DNA of 39,714 bases from Mycobacterium sp. (GCA_025965895.1 JAOPWC010000029.1:1-39714); one strand, 5' to 3'. Shown: positions 8,360 to 19,716, counted from the stretch's first letter. Numbers and translations are program-made. The notes: generated from the letters alone by a model not told the origin.

Positions 8360-9482
8360 ACCAGTCCGCCTCGTCGTAGCGGATGACGCCGCGAATGTTC
8401 TTGCCGTCGAGCATGTCCTGGTAGCCCACGTTGATGTCTTCCAACCGATAGGTGTTGGTGACCATCTCGTCGATCTTGAGCAACCCGGACTTGTACAGCC
8501 CGACCAGGCGCGGGGTCTCGACGTGGCTGCTGCCGCCGCCGAAGATGTTGCCCTTCAACGTCTTTTGCAACATCGTGAACAAGAACAGGTTGAGCTTGAC
8601 GTCGACGTCTGTCATCGCACCCATCCCGGTCACCACACAGGTGCCGGTCTTGGCGGTCAGTGTCATCGCCTCCTCGATGTAGTGGCCTTTCATCTCGCCG
8701 ACGGCGATGATCGTCTTCTCTGCCATCACGCCCTGTGTGAGCTCGATCAGCGGGATTACCGCCCCGGCCATCGACTCGTAGGCGTGGGTGGCGCCGAACT
8801 TGATCGCCTGATCGCGCTTGAACTCGATCGGATCGATGGCGACGACGTTCTTCGCCCCCGAGATCACCGCGCCCTGCAGCGCGCTCAGGCCGATTCCTCC
8901 GACGCCGATGATCACCACGGTTTCGCCCGGCTGGACCTCGGCAACGTTGGTCGCCGACCCGAAGCCGGTGGGAACTGCGCAGCCCAGGATTGCCGCAGAC
9001 TCCCAGGGCACGGACGGGTCGATCTTCACCACGGAGTCCTGGTGCACTGTCATGTATGGGGCGAAGGTGCCCAGCAGGTTCATCGGCGACACCTCGTGGC
9101 CGCCGGCATGCACACGGCTGGTGCCGTCGGCGATCGCTTTGCCGCCCAACAGCAATGCGCCGCGGTCGCACAGTGAGCGAAAACCCGTCAAGCAGGGCCG
9201 GCACTGGCCGCAGGACGGGATGAACCCGAGGATGACGTGATCACCCTCCATAAGACCCGTGACGCCTTTGCCCACCTTCGTGATCACACCGGCGCCCTCA
9301 TGGCCGCCCAGGGCCGGCAGGCCGATCGGGGTGGCCCCGGCCATTAGGTGGTAGTCCGAGTGGCACAGGCCTGCTGCATGCAGCTTGATTTGCACCTCGC
9401 CGTCGACGGGATCGCCTACGTCGATCTCGTCCACCCGAAACGGCGAGTTGAGCTCCCACAGAAGAGCGCCCTTGGTCTTCAT
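8358..9482 (-). CDS. NDMA-dependent-type zinc alcohol dehydrogenase
   Basis: A 374-residue medium-chain dehydrogenase. Catalytic zinc ligands are C40 (GLCHSD), H61 (GGHEGAG) and C168 (GCAVPTGFG). The structural zinc site is C91, C94, C97 and C105. The Rossmann loop GVGGIG is at 193-198. The whole resembles the actinobacterial NDMA-dependent alcohol dehydrogenases (AdhE1/Rv0162c class), which hold NAD(H) tightly and need a redox partner such as mycofactocin. The start was set at ATG 9482 (MKTKGALLWE) because GGAAGG lies about 9 nt upstream; a GTG at 9500 would add six unlikely residues. A TetR-type palindrome lies upstream. Confidence 0.9.
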   Translation of the reverse strand: MKTKGALLWELNSPFRVDEIDVGDPVDGEVQIKLHAAGLCHSDYHLMAGATPIGLPALGGHEGAGVITKVGKGVTGLMEGDHVILGFIPSCGQCRPCLTGFRSLCDRGALLLGGKAIADGTSRVHAGGHEVSPMNLLGTFAPYMTVHQDSVVKIDPSVPWESAAILGCAVPTGFGSATNVAEVQPGETVVIIGVGGIGLSALQGAVISGAKNVVAIDPIEFKRDQAIKFGATHAYESMAGAVIPLIELTQGVMAEKTIIAVGEMKGHYIEEAMTLTAKTGTCVVTGMGAMTDVDVKLNLFLFTMLQKTLKGNIFGGGSSHVETPRLVGLYKSGLLKIDEMVTNTYRLEDINVGYQDMLDGKNIRGVIRYDEADW

Positions 9483-9537
9483 ACACACGGTCCTTCCCAC
9501 TCTCCGGCGCCGTGAAGGCGATCATAACCACATTGCG

Positions 9538-9549
9538 GGAACACGTTCC
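9538..9549. promoter_or_regulatory. TetR/KstR-like operator candidate
   Basis: GGAACACGTTCC has 5-bp inverted arms around AC and contains AACnnGTT, the core of KstR-type operators. It lies 56 bp upstream of the alcohol dehydrogenase start. No regulator gene is nearby, so the binding protein is unknown. Confidence 0.4.
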
Positions 9550-9620
9550 AAAACGGCCCCCAGAGATGGCGATGACCTGGACTTATAGCTGCCTATCGGG
9601 TCTCGTGTGAACTGGCGTGG

Positions 9621-9965
9621 CTAAAACGCCACGGCCAGAGCGAGGAAGTCCGCCAGGCCCAGGGGAAGCAGCGCAACACAGACGACCGCCGTGACAATGT
9701 GTTGTCGGCCGCCGGGCCGCACGACCGCGGCCGTCATCGTCGCAGCCATCGCGCCCACGAACAGCACAGCACTCAGGACGGCGTCGATCCGCGCGTCGCG
9801 AATCAGGTAGGCGTGCGGGCCCGAACCGCCGGTCCGGAAATTGGGTCCAGCATCGGCGCTGTCCAAGACGCTGATCACCAAAAGTGACGCAAAGAGCACC
9901 GCGACCACAGCAAACATTGACAGCAGCGCGGCCAGACCTGTGCGCTCTCGGCGATTGATTGACAT
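9621..9965 (-). CDS. Small membrane protein, hypothetical
   Basis: A protein of 114 residues with three predicted helices at about 12-33, 61-82 and 89-112 and a short extracellular loop (DSADAGPNFRTGGSGPHAY). I recognise no family. The chosen start is ATG 9965 (MSINRRERTG), which places a basic segment before the first helix. ATG 9986, preceded by a G-rich tract, is an alternative that adds seven residues. Confidence 0.6.
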   Translation of the reverse strand: MSINRRERTGLAALLSMFAVVAVLFASLLVISVLDSADAGPNFRTGGSGPHAYLIRDARIDAVLSAVLFVGAMAATMTAAVVRPGGRQHIVTAVVCVALLPLGLADFLALAVAF

Positions 9966-10234
9966 GGGCGTCACCCTCGTCACCATCATTCCCCCCCGCC
10001 TGCCTCTTGTGAATCCCCAAGTCCGCGGGCGGCCATTTCCGACGGGTGATCGGTACCGTCTTAAGGGCTCACCGACGCTGCCACCGCTGCACATGCGGCG
10101 CAACGCGTTCCTCTCGACCGACGGTCTGCGCCGGATCCGGGAATCCGCCGGCGTGCAGACGTTCACCAACCGGTTCGGGACGGTCCGTCCGGCGGTCTCG
10201 CGCTCTCAGAGGATTAGTCGGCGCCGCGTCTGCC

Positions 10235-10471
10235 TCACTGGTTGGCGCGCTCGCGTTCTTCCTGGGCTTTGGCCCTTGCCCGCGCCTTCTGCGCTTCGGT
10301 CTCTTTCTTGCCGGCATTACGCAGCGAGTCGCCCTTGTCTTGCTGAGCCTGGCCTTCGCTGGTGATGTCGCCGCGGCCCAGAACCGTGCCGATCAGCTCT
10401 TTCGCCTTACCGAGGACGCTCTCAACGATTCCCTTGACGGCCAATATCGGGCCGCTCACATACTTCGCCAT
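10235..10471 (-). CDS. CsbD-like small protein (microaggregate-binding protein 1 type)
   Basis: A 78-residue, highly charged, helical protein with the CsbD-like core VKGIVESVLGKAKELIGTVLG followed by a Lys/Glu/Ala/Arg-rich tail (KKETEAQKARARAKAQEERE) predicted to form one long helix. Mycobacterial proteins of this type are annotated as microaggregate-binding protein 1 or CsbD-like stress proteins; their role is uncertain. The start ATG 10471 is preceded by AGGGGA, 5 nt away. An upstream ATG in the same frame would translate the DNA repeat of the leader into low-complexity sequence and is rejected. Confidence 0.8.
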   Translation of the reverse strand: MAKYVSGPILAVKGIVESVLGKAKELIGTVLGRGDITSEGQAQQDKGDSLRNAGKKETEAQKARARAKAQEERERANQ

Positions 10472-10484
10472 CTCATTCCCCTGT

Positions 10485-10526
10485 CTGTTGTCGTCGTCCT
10501 GTTGTCGTCGTCCTGTTGTCGTCGTC
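10485..10526. repeat. Three perfect 14-bp tandem repeats in the CsbD-like leader
   Basis: CTGTTGTCGTCGTC occurs three times without change at 10485-10498, 10499-10512 and 10513-10526. The block ends 14 bp upstream of the start codon of the reverse-strand gene, so it lies in its 5' untranslated region or promoter. The transcript would read GACGACGACAACAG repeats. Confidence 0.9.
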
Positions 10527-10759
10527 GTGTTCCCGTTGCCGGCCGGCGTCAAATGTGACAATTTTCACTCCTGGGTTCCAAGGCCCACGCAGACCGCCTG
10601 CACTGAGGCGCCCGAGCCAGGATCCCGCTCGCCCGCATCGGGCGTATCGACTAGCCGTCGCGAACGCATCTAGCGCGGACCGCGTAGACGGGCCGTACGA
10701 ATCGCGACTTCGTGGCGACCGGCAATGATTGGCTTCGCCTGTGAACTGGCGGCCAGCCG

Positions 10760-10789
10760 TTGACGGTGACGCCGGTACCTTCCTACGCT
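10760..10789 (+). promoter_or_regulatory. SigA-type promoter for the DapB-like gene
   Basis: TTGACG (10760-10765) and TACGCT (10784-10789) are separated by 18 bp, a good housekeeping promoter. The predicted start near 10796 gives a 35-nt leader to GTG 10831. The 359-bp gap between the CsbD-like and DapB-like genes (10472-10830) otherwise holds only the tandem repeat. Confidence 0.55.
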
Positions 10790-10830
10790 GCGTCCACATC
10801 CTTCGGGCAGTCAACGGCGGCAGGAGACCA

Positions 10831-11976
10831 GTGACTATTACTGTGGCGGTGTGGGGTCCCGGGTCGATGGGCGTGATCGCGCTGCGCGGCGTGATCGACC
10901 ACCCGGAACTGCAACTGGTGGACGTGATCGTTCACAGCGACGCCAAAGCCGGGCGCGATGCGGGCGAACTATGCGGTGCTGGACCGGTGGGCGTGATCGC
11001 GACGAAGGACCCCGCCGCCGTGCTCGCCGGTGACGCAGACGTCGTCGTGTACGCCGCGGCTGCAAACCTGCGCCCGCTGGAGGCGATCTCGGACATGGAC
11101 TCGATCCTGCGCTCCGGGAAGAACGTGGTGTCGTGCTCGGTGGTCCCTCTGGTCTACCCGGGGGCGGTCGACGCGGCGTTCACTGACCCGCTGCGCGAAG
11201 CCGCCCTGGCCGGCGGGGTGTCGTTCTTCACGACGGGAATCGACACCGGCTTCGCGAACGATGTATTGCCCCTGGCGCTTTCGGGCGTGGCACGCAACAT
11301 CGAATCGATCCGGGTGACCGAAATGTTCAACTACGCCACCTATCCGGACAATGACGCGGTCTACGAGATTCTGGGGTTCGGCAAGCCGCCGGAGTTTGCG
11401 GCGTTCGCCGCGACACCGGGCGTGTTCACGTTCGGCTGGGGACCCGTGCTTCATCAGCTCGCGGCCGGGCTCGGTGTCCGCATCGACGACATCGCGGAGG
11501 ACGTCGAACGGGTCGCCGCAACGGAATCTTTCGACACCCCTACCGGCCATATTGCGGCAGGCACCATCGCGGCGATGCGGTCCACCCTGACTGGACACGT
11601 CGACGGCAAAGCGAGTTTCGTCGTCGACCATGTCACCCGCATGCACGACGACATCGCACCGGAATGGCCGCAGCCGCACATCTCAATGCCGCCGAAGGAC
11701 CTCGGATACGGCGGGGCGTCCGGCCGCGGCGTCTATCGGGTGGAGATCGAGGGCTCACCCAGCATGCGCTGCGAACTCGAATTGGCCGAGAACCACGACC
11801 ACGATCTGGGTGCCCGAATGGCCGGTGCATCCCGGATGGTCAACGCGATCCCGGCGGTCTGTGCGGCCCAACCCGGGTTGCTGTCGGCGCTGGATCTGCC
11901 CCTGATCACCGGCGCGGGTCTGGTGAAGCCGGCGACGGGCCCGTCGCCGGACAGCCGGCTGGTCGGTATCCGGTAG
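10831..11976 (+). CDS. DapB-like NAD(P)-dependent dehydrogenase
   Basis: A 381-residue oxidoreductase starting at GTG 10831, with AGGAG at 10822-10826. The N-terminal Rossmann domain has GPGSMG (9-14) and resembles dihydrodipicolinate reductase and 2,4-diaminopentanoate dehydrogenase; the C-terminal domain is the longer one typical of the latter. Mycobacteria carry several such proteins, usually annotated as dihydrodipicolinate reductase or NAD(P)H-dependent amine dehydrogenase. It is much longer than true DapB (about 245 aa), so a role in lysine synthesis is unlikely. It is convergent with the LCP gene after a 3-bp gap. Confidence 0.8.
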   Translation: MTITVAVWGPGSMGVIALRGVIDHPELQLVDVIVHSDAKAGRDAGELCGAGPVGVIATKDPAAVLAGDADVVVYAAAANLRPLEAISDMDSILRSGKNVVSCSVVPLVYPGAVDAAFTDPLREAALAGGVSFFTTGIDTGFANDVLPLALSGVARNIESIRVTEMFNYATYPDNDAVYEILGFGKPPEFAAFAATPGVFTFGWGPVLHQLAAGLGVRIDDIAEDVERVAATESFDTPTGHIAAGTIAAMRSTLTGHVDGKASFVVDHVTRMHDDIAPEWPQPHISMPPKDLGYGGASGRGVYRVEIEGSPSMRCELELAENHDHDLGARMAGASRMVNAIPAVCAAQPGLLSALDLPLITGAGLVKPATGPSPDSRLVGIR

Positions 11977-11979
11977 CGG

Positions 11980-13497
11980 TCAGTTGACGCAGGGCATCTT
12001 TCCGCCGTCGACGGCTGCGCCACTGTCCGGGGTAGGGGAGACCGATGTCGTGTCGCTGCCGGTGGAGGCCGGCGTGGTCGTCTCGCTCGACGCGAAATCG
12101 CTGCTCGCCCGGACGTAGTCCTGGCCGAGGGTGACGCGCACATGCCCCGGCGCGAGGCTCGAATCGGCCTGCGGTGCAGTAGAGATGCCCAGGATCGTCG
12201 CTATGTCACCGGCATCGTTCTCCGCGCCGGAGCCGTAATCGACCGTGGTGCTCGTTGACTCGCCGGCGCCCGGATTGCGTGATTGGCCGATGGTGTAACC
12301 CCGGCGGCTCAACTGTTGAGAGACAGTGTGTGCGAGGTTCGCGGTGCCACCGGCATTGACGATGTCGACGACACTGTCCGGGGCGGTCCGCGAGGTTGTC
12401 GGCGACGTTGTGTCGCCGTTGAAGGCGGCGCCGACTTCGGCTTTGATCGCGGCGGGGTCGACGATGTTGACGGACTGGCCGTCGACGGCGTCGTAGCGCA
12501 GCACGGGCAGGGTTCGGTATTCCATGCTGGTGCCGCTGATATCGCCGACGCGGCGGAACAACTGCTCGTTCCAGCCGGTGGACAACACGATGTCCTTCTG
12601 CGCGATGGACATCAGCGCGTTCAGCTTGCTCAAATCGCTGAAGCTGCCCGATGACTGCAGTTGTTGCATCATCGAGACGAGGAACGCCTGCTGTCGGTGG
12701 GTGCGGTCCAGGTCCCCGTTGTCGAGTCCATGGCGCTGCCGTACGAACGCCAATGCCTGTGCGGCGTCGAGGGTTTGGACCCCGGCAGGGAAGTTGGCTC
12801 CGGAATAGTCGTCGTAAACGGGGTGATTCAGGCACACCTGCACACCACCCAGCGTGGCGGCCAGGTCGTAGAAGCCGGCGAGATTGACTTCGGCGAAGTA
12901 GTCGATCGGCACACCGGTCAGATCCCGTACGGCTCTGAGGGTGGCGGCGCGGCCGGCTTCCCTGCCCTGCATCTCCAGGGACTGCTGATCGGTGACGCCG
13001 CGACCGCTGAGCTTCTGCTGGGCATCCGCCTTGGCCAGCCCATAAGCCTCTTTGATCTTGATGTGGCGATATCCGGGGATTCCGCGGACGGCAATGTAGT
13101 CGTCCCGCGGTATCGAGAACGCGGCGATGTTGTTGTCCGCGCTGAGATGAACCAGGATCAGCGTGTTGGTGTTGTATCCACCGGCCTCCGAATCGCCGGC
13201 GTGCAGCTGGTCCAGCAGCGCTTGCGGTAAGTCGTTGCCCTGCTGGTCTTTTCGGGAATCCAGCCCGATCAGCAGAATGTTGATGGCTGCGCCTGTCGAG
13301 CGTGGATCGTCGGCGCCGAGCGCTTGTGACACTGTGATGCCGCTCAACGTGTGGTGGGCGGCCCACCAGCCTGCGCCGGTCGCCGCGATCGCGACGGCAG
13401 ACAACATCGCCATCGCGATGCGGGCGACGGCGAATCCCCGCCGGCGCCGGCTCGTGTCTGTCGACCTCGCCCGGTGGCGGGGACCCACCGCGGTCAC
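11980..13497 (-). CDS. LytR-CpsA-Psr (LCP) family cell-wall ligase with LytR_C domain
   Basis: A 505-residue membrane-anchored protein: basic cytoplasmic tail, one helix (about 22-46), LCP catalytic domain (about 72-270) and a LytR_C domain (about 374-463) before a Ser/Thr-rich end. LCP hallmarks are GLDSR (78-82), SIPRDD (128-133) and the Arg-rich RQRHGLDNGDLDRTHRQQ (253-270). In mycobacteria LCP proteins attach arabinogalactan to peptidoglycan. The GTG at 13497 overlaps the esterase stop by one base (TAGTG). A longer frame to 13608 exists but lies inside that gene. Size is close to CpsA (Rv3484, about 512 aa). Confidence 0.88.
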   Translation of the reverse strand: MTAVGPRHRARSTDTSRRRRGFAVARIAMAMLSAVAIAATGAGWWAAHHTLSGITVSQALGADDPRSTGAAINILLIGLDSRKDQQGNDLPQALLDQLHAGDSEAGGYNTNTLILVHLSADNNIAAFSIPRDDYIAVRGIPGYRHIKIKEAYGLAKADAQQKLSGRGVTDQQSLEMQGREAGRAATLRAVRDLTGVPIDYFAEVNLAGFYDLAATLGGVQVCLNHPVYDDYSGANFPAGVQTLDAAQALAFVRQRHGLDNGDLDRTHRQQAFLVSMMQQLQSSGSFSDLSKLNALMSIAQKDIVLSTGWNEQLFRRVGDISGTSMEYRTLPVLRYDAVDGQSVNIVDPAAIKAEVGAAFNGDTTSPTTSRTAPDSVVDIVNAGGTANLAHTVSQQLSRRGYTIGQSRNPGAGESTSTTVDYGSGAENDAGDIATILGISTAPQADSSLAPGHVRVTLGQDYVRASSDFASSETTTPASTGSDTTSVSPTPDSGAAVDGGKMPCVN

Positions 13498-14978
13498 TAT
13501 CTGCTCGCGATCCGGACGGGGGGAGGCGGTCCGCCGGCGGGTGCCGGCGGTTGGCCGGGCAGTGAAATCCGGGGAACTCCCGGCGTGCCGATCTGGCCCG
13601 CGAGCCACGGCAGCGACGACCTGAACGTCTCGACGGCGAAGGGCCAGTCATGCTTGCCCGGAGTCGCCAGTACGGCACAGCTGATGCCGTTGACCCGTCC
13701 AAGCGCGCAGAGCGAGTTGGCCGCCTCGGTTTGGTCGCCGGGATTGCCTCCGGGGTCGCGTCCACCCAGTCCGACGGCGTTACTTCCCGCGTTTGGGTTG
13801 TGGTACTGGGCCTGCGGGCTGCTGGAGATCGCAAACCACCCCGAAACTTCTGTGTAGGGGCCGTGCTCGGTCATCACCGTGGTCGGGTCGAACGCGGCGT
13901 ACGCGTCGGGGTTGCCGCGGAACAACCGCTGGATGGTTTGTTCCTTGGTACCGGCGACGGGGGCCAGATCGCCGGCGATGTCCACGAAGGAGCTGAACAC
14001 GTCGGGATGCATCACTGTCAGATCCACCGCGCAGGTGCCCCCCATCGACCAGCCGACCACTCCCCAGTTGGTGGCGCTGCTGCTGACCCCGAAGGTCGAG
14101 GTCATGTATGGCACCAGATCTTTGGTCAGGTGATCGGCGACGTTGCCGCGGTTTCCGTTGACGCATTCGGTGTCGTTGTTGAACGACCCGCCGGTGTCGA
14201 CGAACACGAGCACCGGCGCGCTGCCGCCGTGGGCCGCCTGGAAGTCGTCGATCGTCTTTATCGCGTTGCCGGTTCGCAGCCAGTCTGCCGGTGTGTTGAA
14301 CTCGCCGGCGATCATCATCACCGTCGGAAGCTTCGGTGCTGGGTTCGACTTGAACCAGGCCGGGGGGAGGTAGACGTACTCGGTGCGGTGCTTGAAGTGG
14401 GACGCGTCGCTGGGGGTACTCACCGGCACCACGGCTCCCTTGGCCGGCACCGTGCCGTTGCGCTGCATTGCCGTCACGGTGGCCATATCGGTCTCGTCGG
14501 GCAGCGCCCCGGCGGTGAGCTGGTTCCACGCGGTTTGCACGCTCGGGAAGTAGCCGACCCACAGATTGAGTGCCACCCCGGTGCTGAGCACCGACAGCGA
14601 CACCGCCAGGACAGAGGTGCCGCGGCGCCACCAGCGTGCCCCGCGCCAGCCGAGCAAGACCACGGCGATCGCCAGTCCGGTCAGACCTATCCAGATCCAC
14701 AGCGCCGAGGGTGCGGGATCGTCGGCCATTCCCTGCGCGTCGATGTACCAGTGCGCCCAGCCGGCCACACCGACCCCGGCGAGCACGGCCAACGGCAACC
14801 ACAGCATGCGCCAGCGCCGCGACCGCCAGCCGATCGCGAGCAAAAGGACCGCGGCGGCCACCGCCTGGATCGTGATGGGCAGCCACCCGTGCAGCAACGA
14901 AACGCCATGACGGTACGGGGCGGCAGGAGGCGGGTCTGCCAGCAAAGTCGCGGCGACCCTCGTCATCGAAGGTGTCAC
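13497..14978 (-). CDS. Membrane-anchored esterase-D/antigen 85-type hydrolase
   Basis: A 493-residue protein with four N-terminal membrane helices (about 34-51, 60-76, 93-110, 121-140) and an extracytoplasmic esterase domain from about 175. The nucleophile elbow is GWSMGG with S311, and H443 in GKHDW is the likely catalytic histidine. The fold is that of the putative esterase family, which includes the antigen 85 mycolyltransferases. Translational coupling with an LCP ligase suggests a cell-envelope role such as acyl transfer or trimming (inference). The start is uncertain: GTG 14978 or ATG 14966; neither has a clear ribosome binding site. Confidence 0.82.
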   Translation of the reverse strand: MTPSMTRVAATLLADPPPAAPYRHGVSLLHGWLPITIQAVAAAVLLLAIGWRSRRWRMLWLPLAVLAGVGVAGWAHWYIDAQGMADDPAPSALWIWIGLTGLAIAVVLLGWRGARWWRRGTSVLAVSLSVLSTGVALNLWVGYFPSVQTAWNQLTAGALPDETDMATVTAMQRNGTVPAKGAVVPVSTPSDASHFKHRTEYVYLPPAWFKSNPAPKLPTVMMIAGEFNTPADWLRTGNAIKTIDDFQAAHGGSAPVLVFVDTGGSFNNDTECVNGNRGNVADHLTKDLVPYMTSTFGVSSSATNWGVVGWSMGGTCAVDLTVMHPDVFSSFVDIAGDLAPVAGTKEQTIQRLFRGNPDAYAAFDPTTVMTEHGPYTEVSGWFAISSSPQAQYHNPNAGSNAVGLGGRDPGGNPGDQTEAANSLCALGRVNGISCAVLATPGKHDWPFAVETFRSSLPWLAGQIGTPGVPRISLPGQPPAPAGGPPPPVRIASR

Positions 14979-15076
14979 GCCAACATGGTGGACGGTGTTC
15001 CTTTCAACTTCCTGTGCACGGTCACGCCGGCTGTGCCCTTACGGCCGCCGGCCATCCTCATCGCGACGCAAGCTGT

Positions 15077-17975
<2,899 letters not shown>

Positions 17976-18025
17976 GCGTGCGACGGGCCGGACCGGCGTG
18001 CGCGGAAATCGTCAGAGGTGTCCTT

Positions 18026-18031
18026 TAGCGT
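18026..18031 (+). promoter_or_regulatory. -10 element for a leaderless DUF2786 transcript
   Basis: TAGCGT lies 7 nt upstream of ATG 18039. The same hexamer and spacing recur at 19291-19296 before the O-methyltransferase remnant. Confidence 0.5.
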
Positions 18032-18038
18032 TGGCACA

Positions 18039-18788
18039 ATGACCGACGACAAGATGTTGGCGCGCATCGCTGCTCTGCTCCGCCAGGCCGAGGGCACCGA
18101 TAATGCGCACGAGGCCGAGGCCTTCATGGCCGCCGCGCAACGGCTGGCCACCGCCACCTCGATCGACCTGGCCGTCGCGCGCTCCCACGCGGCTATCCGC
18201 ACCAAGGCACAGACGCCCGTCCAACGCACGATCACGATCGGCGCCGCCGGGACCAAGGGGCTGCGTACGTATGTCCAGCTGTTCGCGGTGATCGCCTCGG
18301 CCAACGATGTACGCGTCGACGTGGCATCCAACTCGGCGTTCGTGTACACGTACGGGTTTGCCGAGGACATCGACGCCAGCCACGCGCTGTACGCCAGCCT
18401 GGTCATGCAGATGGTGCGCGCGTCGGAGGCCTACATCGCGTCCGGCGCGCACCGGCCGACGCCCACAATAACGGCGCGGCTGAATTTCCAGCTCGCGTTC
18501 GGCGCCCGGATAGGGCAGCGGTTGGCCAAGGCCCGCGATGAGGCGCAGCGAGAAGCGCAGGACGAGCGTCGGGGCCGGCCCGGGACCGCAATCGCGTTGC
18601 GGAACAAAGAACTCGAACTTCGCGATTTCTACCGGGTTGAGTCCAAGGCGCGCGGGAGCTGGTACGCCAGCCGCGCATCGGCGGGATACTCGTCGGCGGC
18701 GCGCCGCGCCGGCGATCGGGCCGGTCGGCAGGCACGGCTCGGCGCCAACCCCGAACTGGCCAGAGCGCGTACCTCGTTGAAGAAGTGA
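18039..18788 (+). CDS. DUF2786 protein (Rv0184 type)
   Basis: A 249-residue protein, equal in length to Rv0184. An N-terminal DUF2786 segment (about 4-45; KMLARIAALLRQAEGTDNAHE) is followed by a mixed alpha/beta domain and a basic, Ala/Arg-rich C-terminus (from about 165) that may contact nucleic acid. The function of this family is not established; DUF2786 also occurs in some phage and defence-associated proteins. ATG 18039 is favoured over an upstream in-frame start by the leaderless -10. The Rv0185-type gene follows with a GTGA overlap, as in Mtb. Confidence 0.87.
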   Translation: MTDDKMLARIAALLRQAEGTDNAHEAEAFMAAAQRLATATSIDLAVARSHAAIRTKAQTPVQRTITIGAAGTKGLRTYVQLFAVIASANDVRVDVASNSAFVYTYGFAEDIDASHALYASLVMQMVRASEAYIASGAHRPTPTITARLNFQLAFGARIGQRLAKARDEAQREAQDERRGRPGTAIALRNKELELRDFYRVESKARGSWYASRASAGYSSAARRAGDRAGRQARLGANPELARARTSLKK

Positions 18789-19279
18789 GCCAACGGGATT
18801 CGCAGCGGTCGAAGGTCTACGCCGCGGAACAGTTCGTGCGCCTGTTGTTCGATCGCTCGGCCGAACACGGTTCCGGGGCGGTGGACTTCTTCGGCACCCA
18901 ACTGACGCTTCCCCCGGAAGGACGGTTCGGGTCGGTGGAGTCCGTGCAGCGATACGTGGATTCTGTGATGAGCCACGCTGCGGTGCGGGCGCGCTGGCCG
19001 GGTGCGGGGCCGCTGGCCGTGCGGGTTCGTCGTGGGGTGACGGCGGCTCACTATGAGCGCCGCGACGAACTGGCCGTGATCGCGGTGCCGGATGGGCACA
19101 GCAGTTGGGCGCTGCGTGAACTCGTGGTGCTGCATGAGATCGCGCATCATCTGTGTGGCGCTGGGCCGCCGCACGGGTCGGAGTTCGTCGCGGTGTTCTG
19201 CGAATTGGCGGGCGCGGTGATGGGCCCCGAGGCCGAGCACGTGCTGCGGGTCGTCTACTTGAAAGAAGGTGTGCGGTAG
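18785..19279 (+). CDS. Zincin-like metallohydrolase (Rv0185, TIGR04338 type)
   Basis: A 164-residue protein with the metal motif HEIAHH (zinc-binding HExxH plus a further His) inside LRELVVLHEIAHHLCG, and a possible third ligand in GPPHGSEF. This matches the actinobacterial TIGR04338 metallohydrolase family, found next to DUF2786 genes as here. It overlaps that gene by 4 nt (GTG 18785), pointing to a two-protein unit whose substrate is unknown. Confidence 0.87.
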   Translation: MSQRDSQRSKVYAAEQFVRLLFDRSAEHGSGAVDFFGTQLTLPPEGRFGSVESVQRYVDSVMSHAAVRARWPGAGPLAVRVRRGVTAAHYERRDELAVIAVPDGHSSWALRELVVLHEIAHHLCGAGPPHGSEFVAVFCELAGAVMGPEAEHVLRVVYLKEGVR

Positions 19280-19303
19280 GGCGAATGGGCTAGCGTGGGC
19301 CTG

Positions 19304-19548
19304 GTGACCGAACCGGACGCCCGCGACGTCGATGCGTTGTTCGACCGGGTGCTTCACGCCGACGACCCGGCGCCGTCGGCGGCTTTCGAGGCGAGGAACG
19401 CCGCCGGGCTGCCCCGGACGATCATCAGGTTCGAGGCGTGGTCGACATGCTCGAGTTGATCGGCCAGCACCCGCGTGTGGAGGCGGCCGCGATTCAGACG
19501 GTTGGAGTCCAGGGTTGGGACGGCTTTGCGCTGGCCCTCCTCACGTAG
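19304..19548 (+). pseudogene. O-methyltransferase (Rv0187 type) remnant with internal deletion
   Basis: The first ~40 codons from GTG 19304 read like the start of the Rv0187-type SAM O-methyltransferase (PDARDVDALFDRVLHADDP, AAGLPRTI). After about 19425 the homologous reading changes frame and gives the family's C-terminal end (VDMLELIGQHPRVEA, AAIQTVGVQGWDGFALALL) up to TAG 19546-19548. The whole SAM-binding core, about 150 residues, is missing. A promoter-like TAGCGT (19291-19296) still stands 7 nt before the old start. In Mtb an intact O-methyltransferase is encoded in this neighbourhood. Confidence 0.85.
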
Positions 19549-19716
19549 CACCCAGAAGAAGCGGAGAACAAGGAGCGGTTGGACAAGTGGGAGGAAGGAC
19601 CAATCTTGCCGTCGACGTGCACATGGTGTGGTGGAGGGTTTGTCTGGCTCGCAGACAACAACGCGCGGTCGTTCAACATCGGTGTCCCACTGTGGACGTT
19701 CTGCCGCCGATCGTGA
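19549..19716 (+). other. Possible small or remnant ORF with a CxxC motif
   Basis: The frame directly after the O-methyltransferase stop stays open to TGA 19714-19716. It encodes a charged stretch (PEEAENKERLDKWEEGPIL) followed by STCTWCGGGFVWLADNNA and ending WTFCRRS, with C-x-x-C and a third Cys. It looks protein-like but has no good start codon (TTG 19579 is possible). It could be the end of a lost gene. Confidence 0.25.

Noticed and set aside
7260..9176. Forward open frame of 638 codons
   Set aside because: It lies antisense to pirin and the alcohol dehydrogenase, both with clear motifs; only the short MarR-like segment in between is meaningful.
12206..13834. Second reverse frame of 542 codons over the LCP gene
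   Set aside because: It is out of frame with the LCP motifs, Arg-rich, and crosses the esterase coding region.
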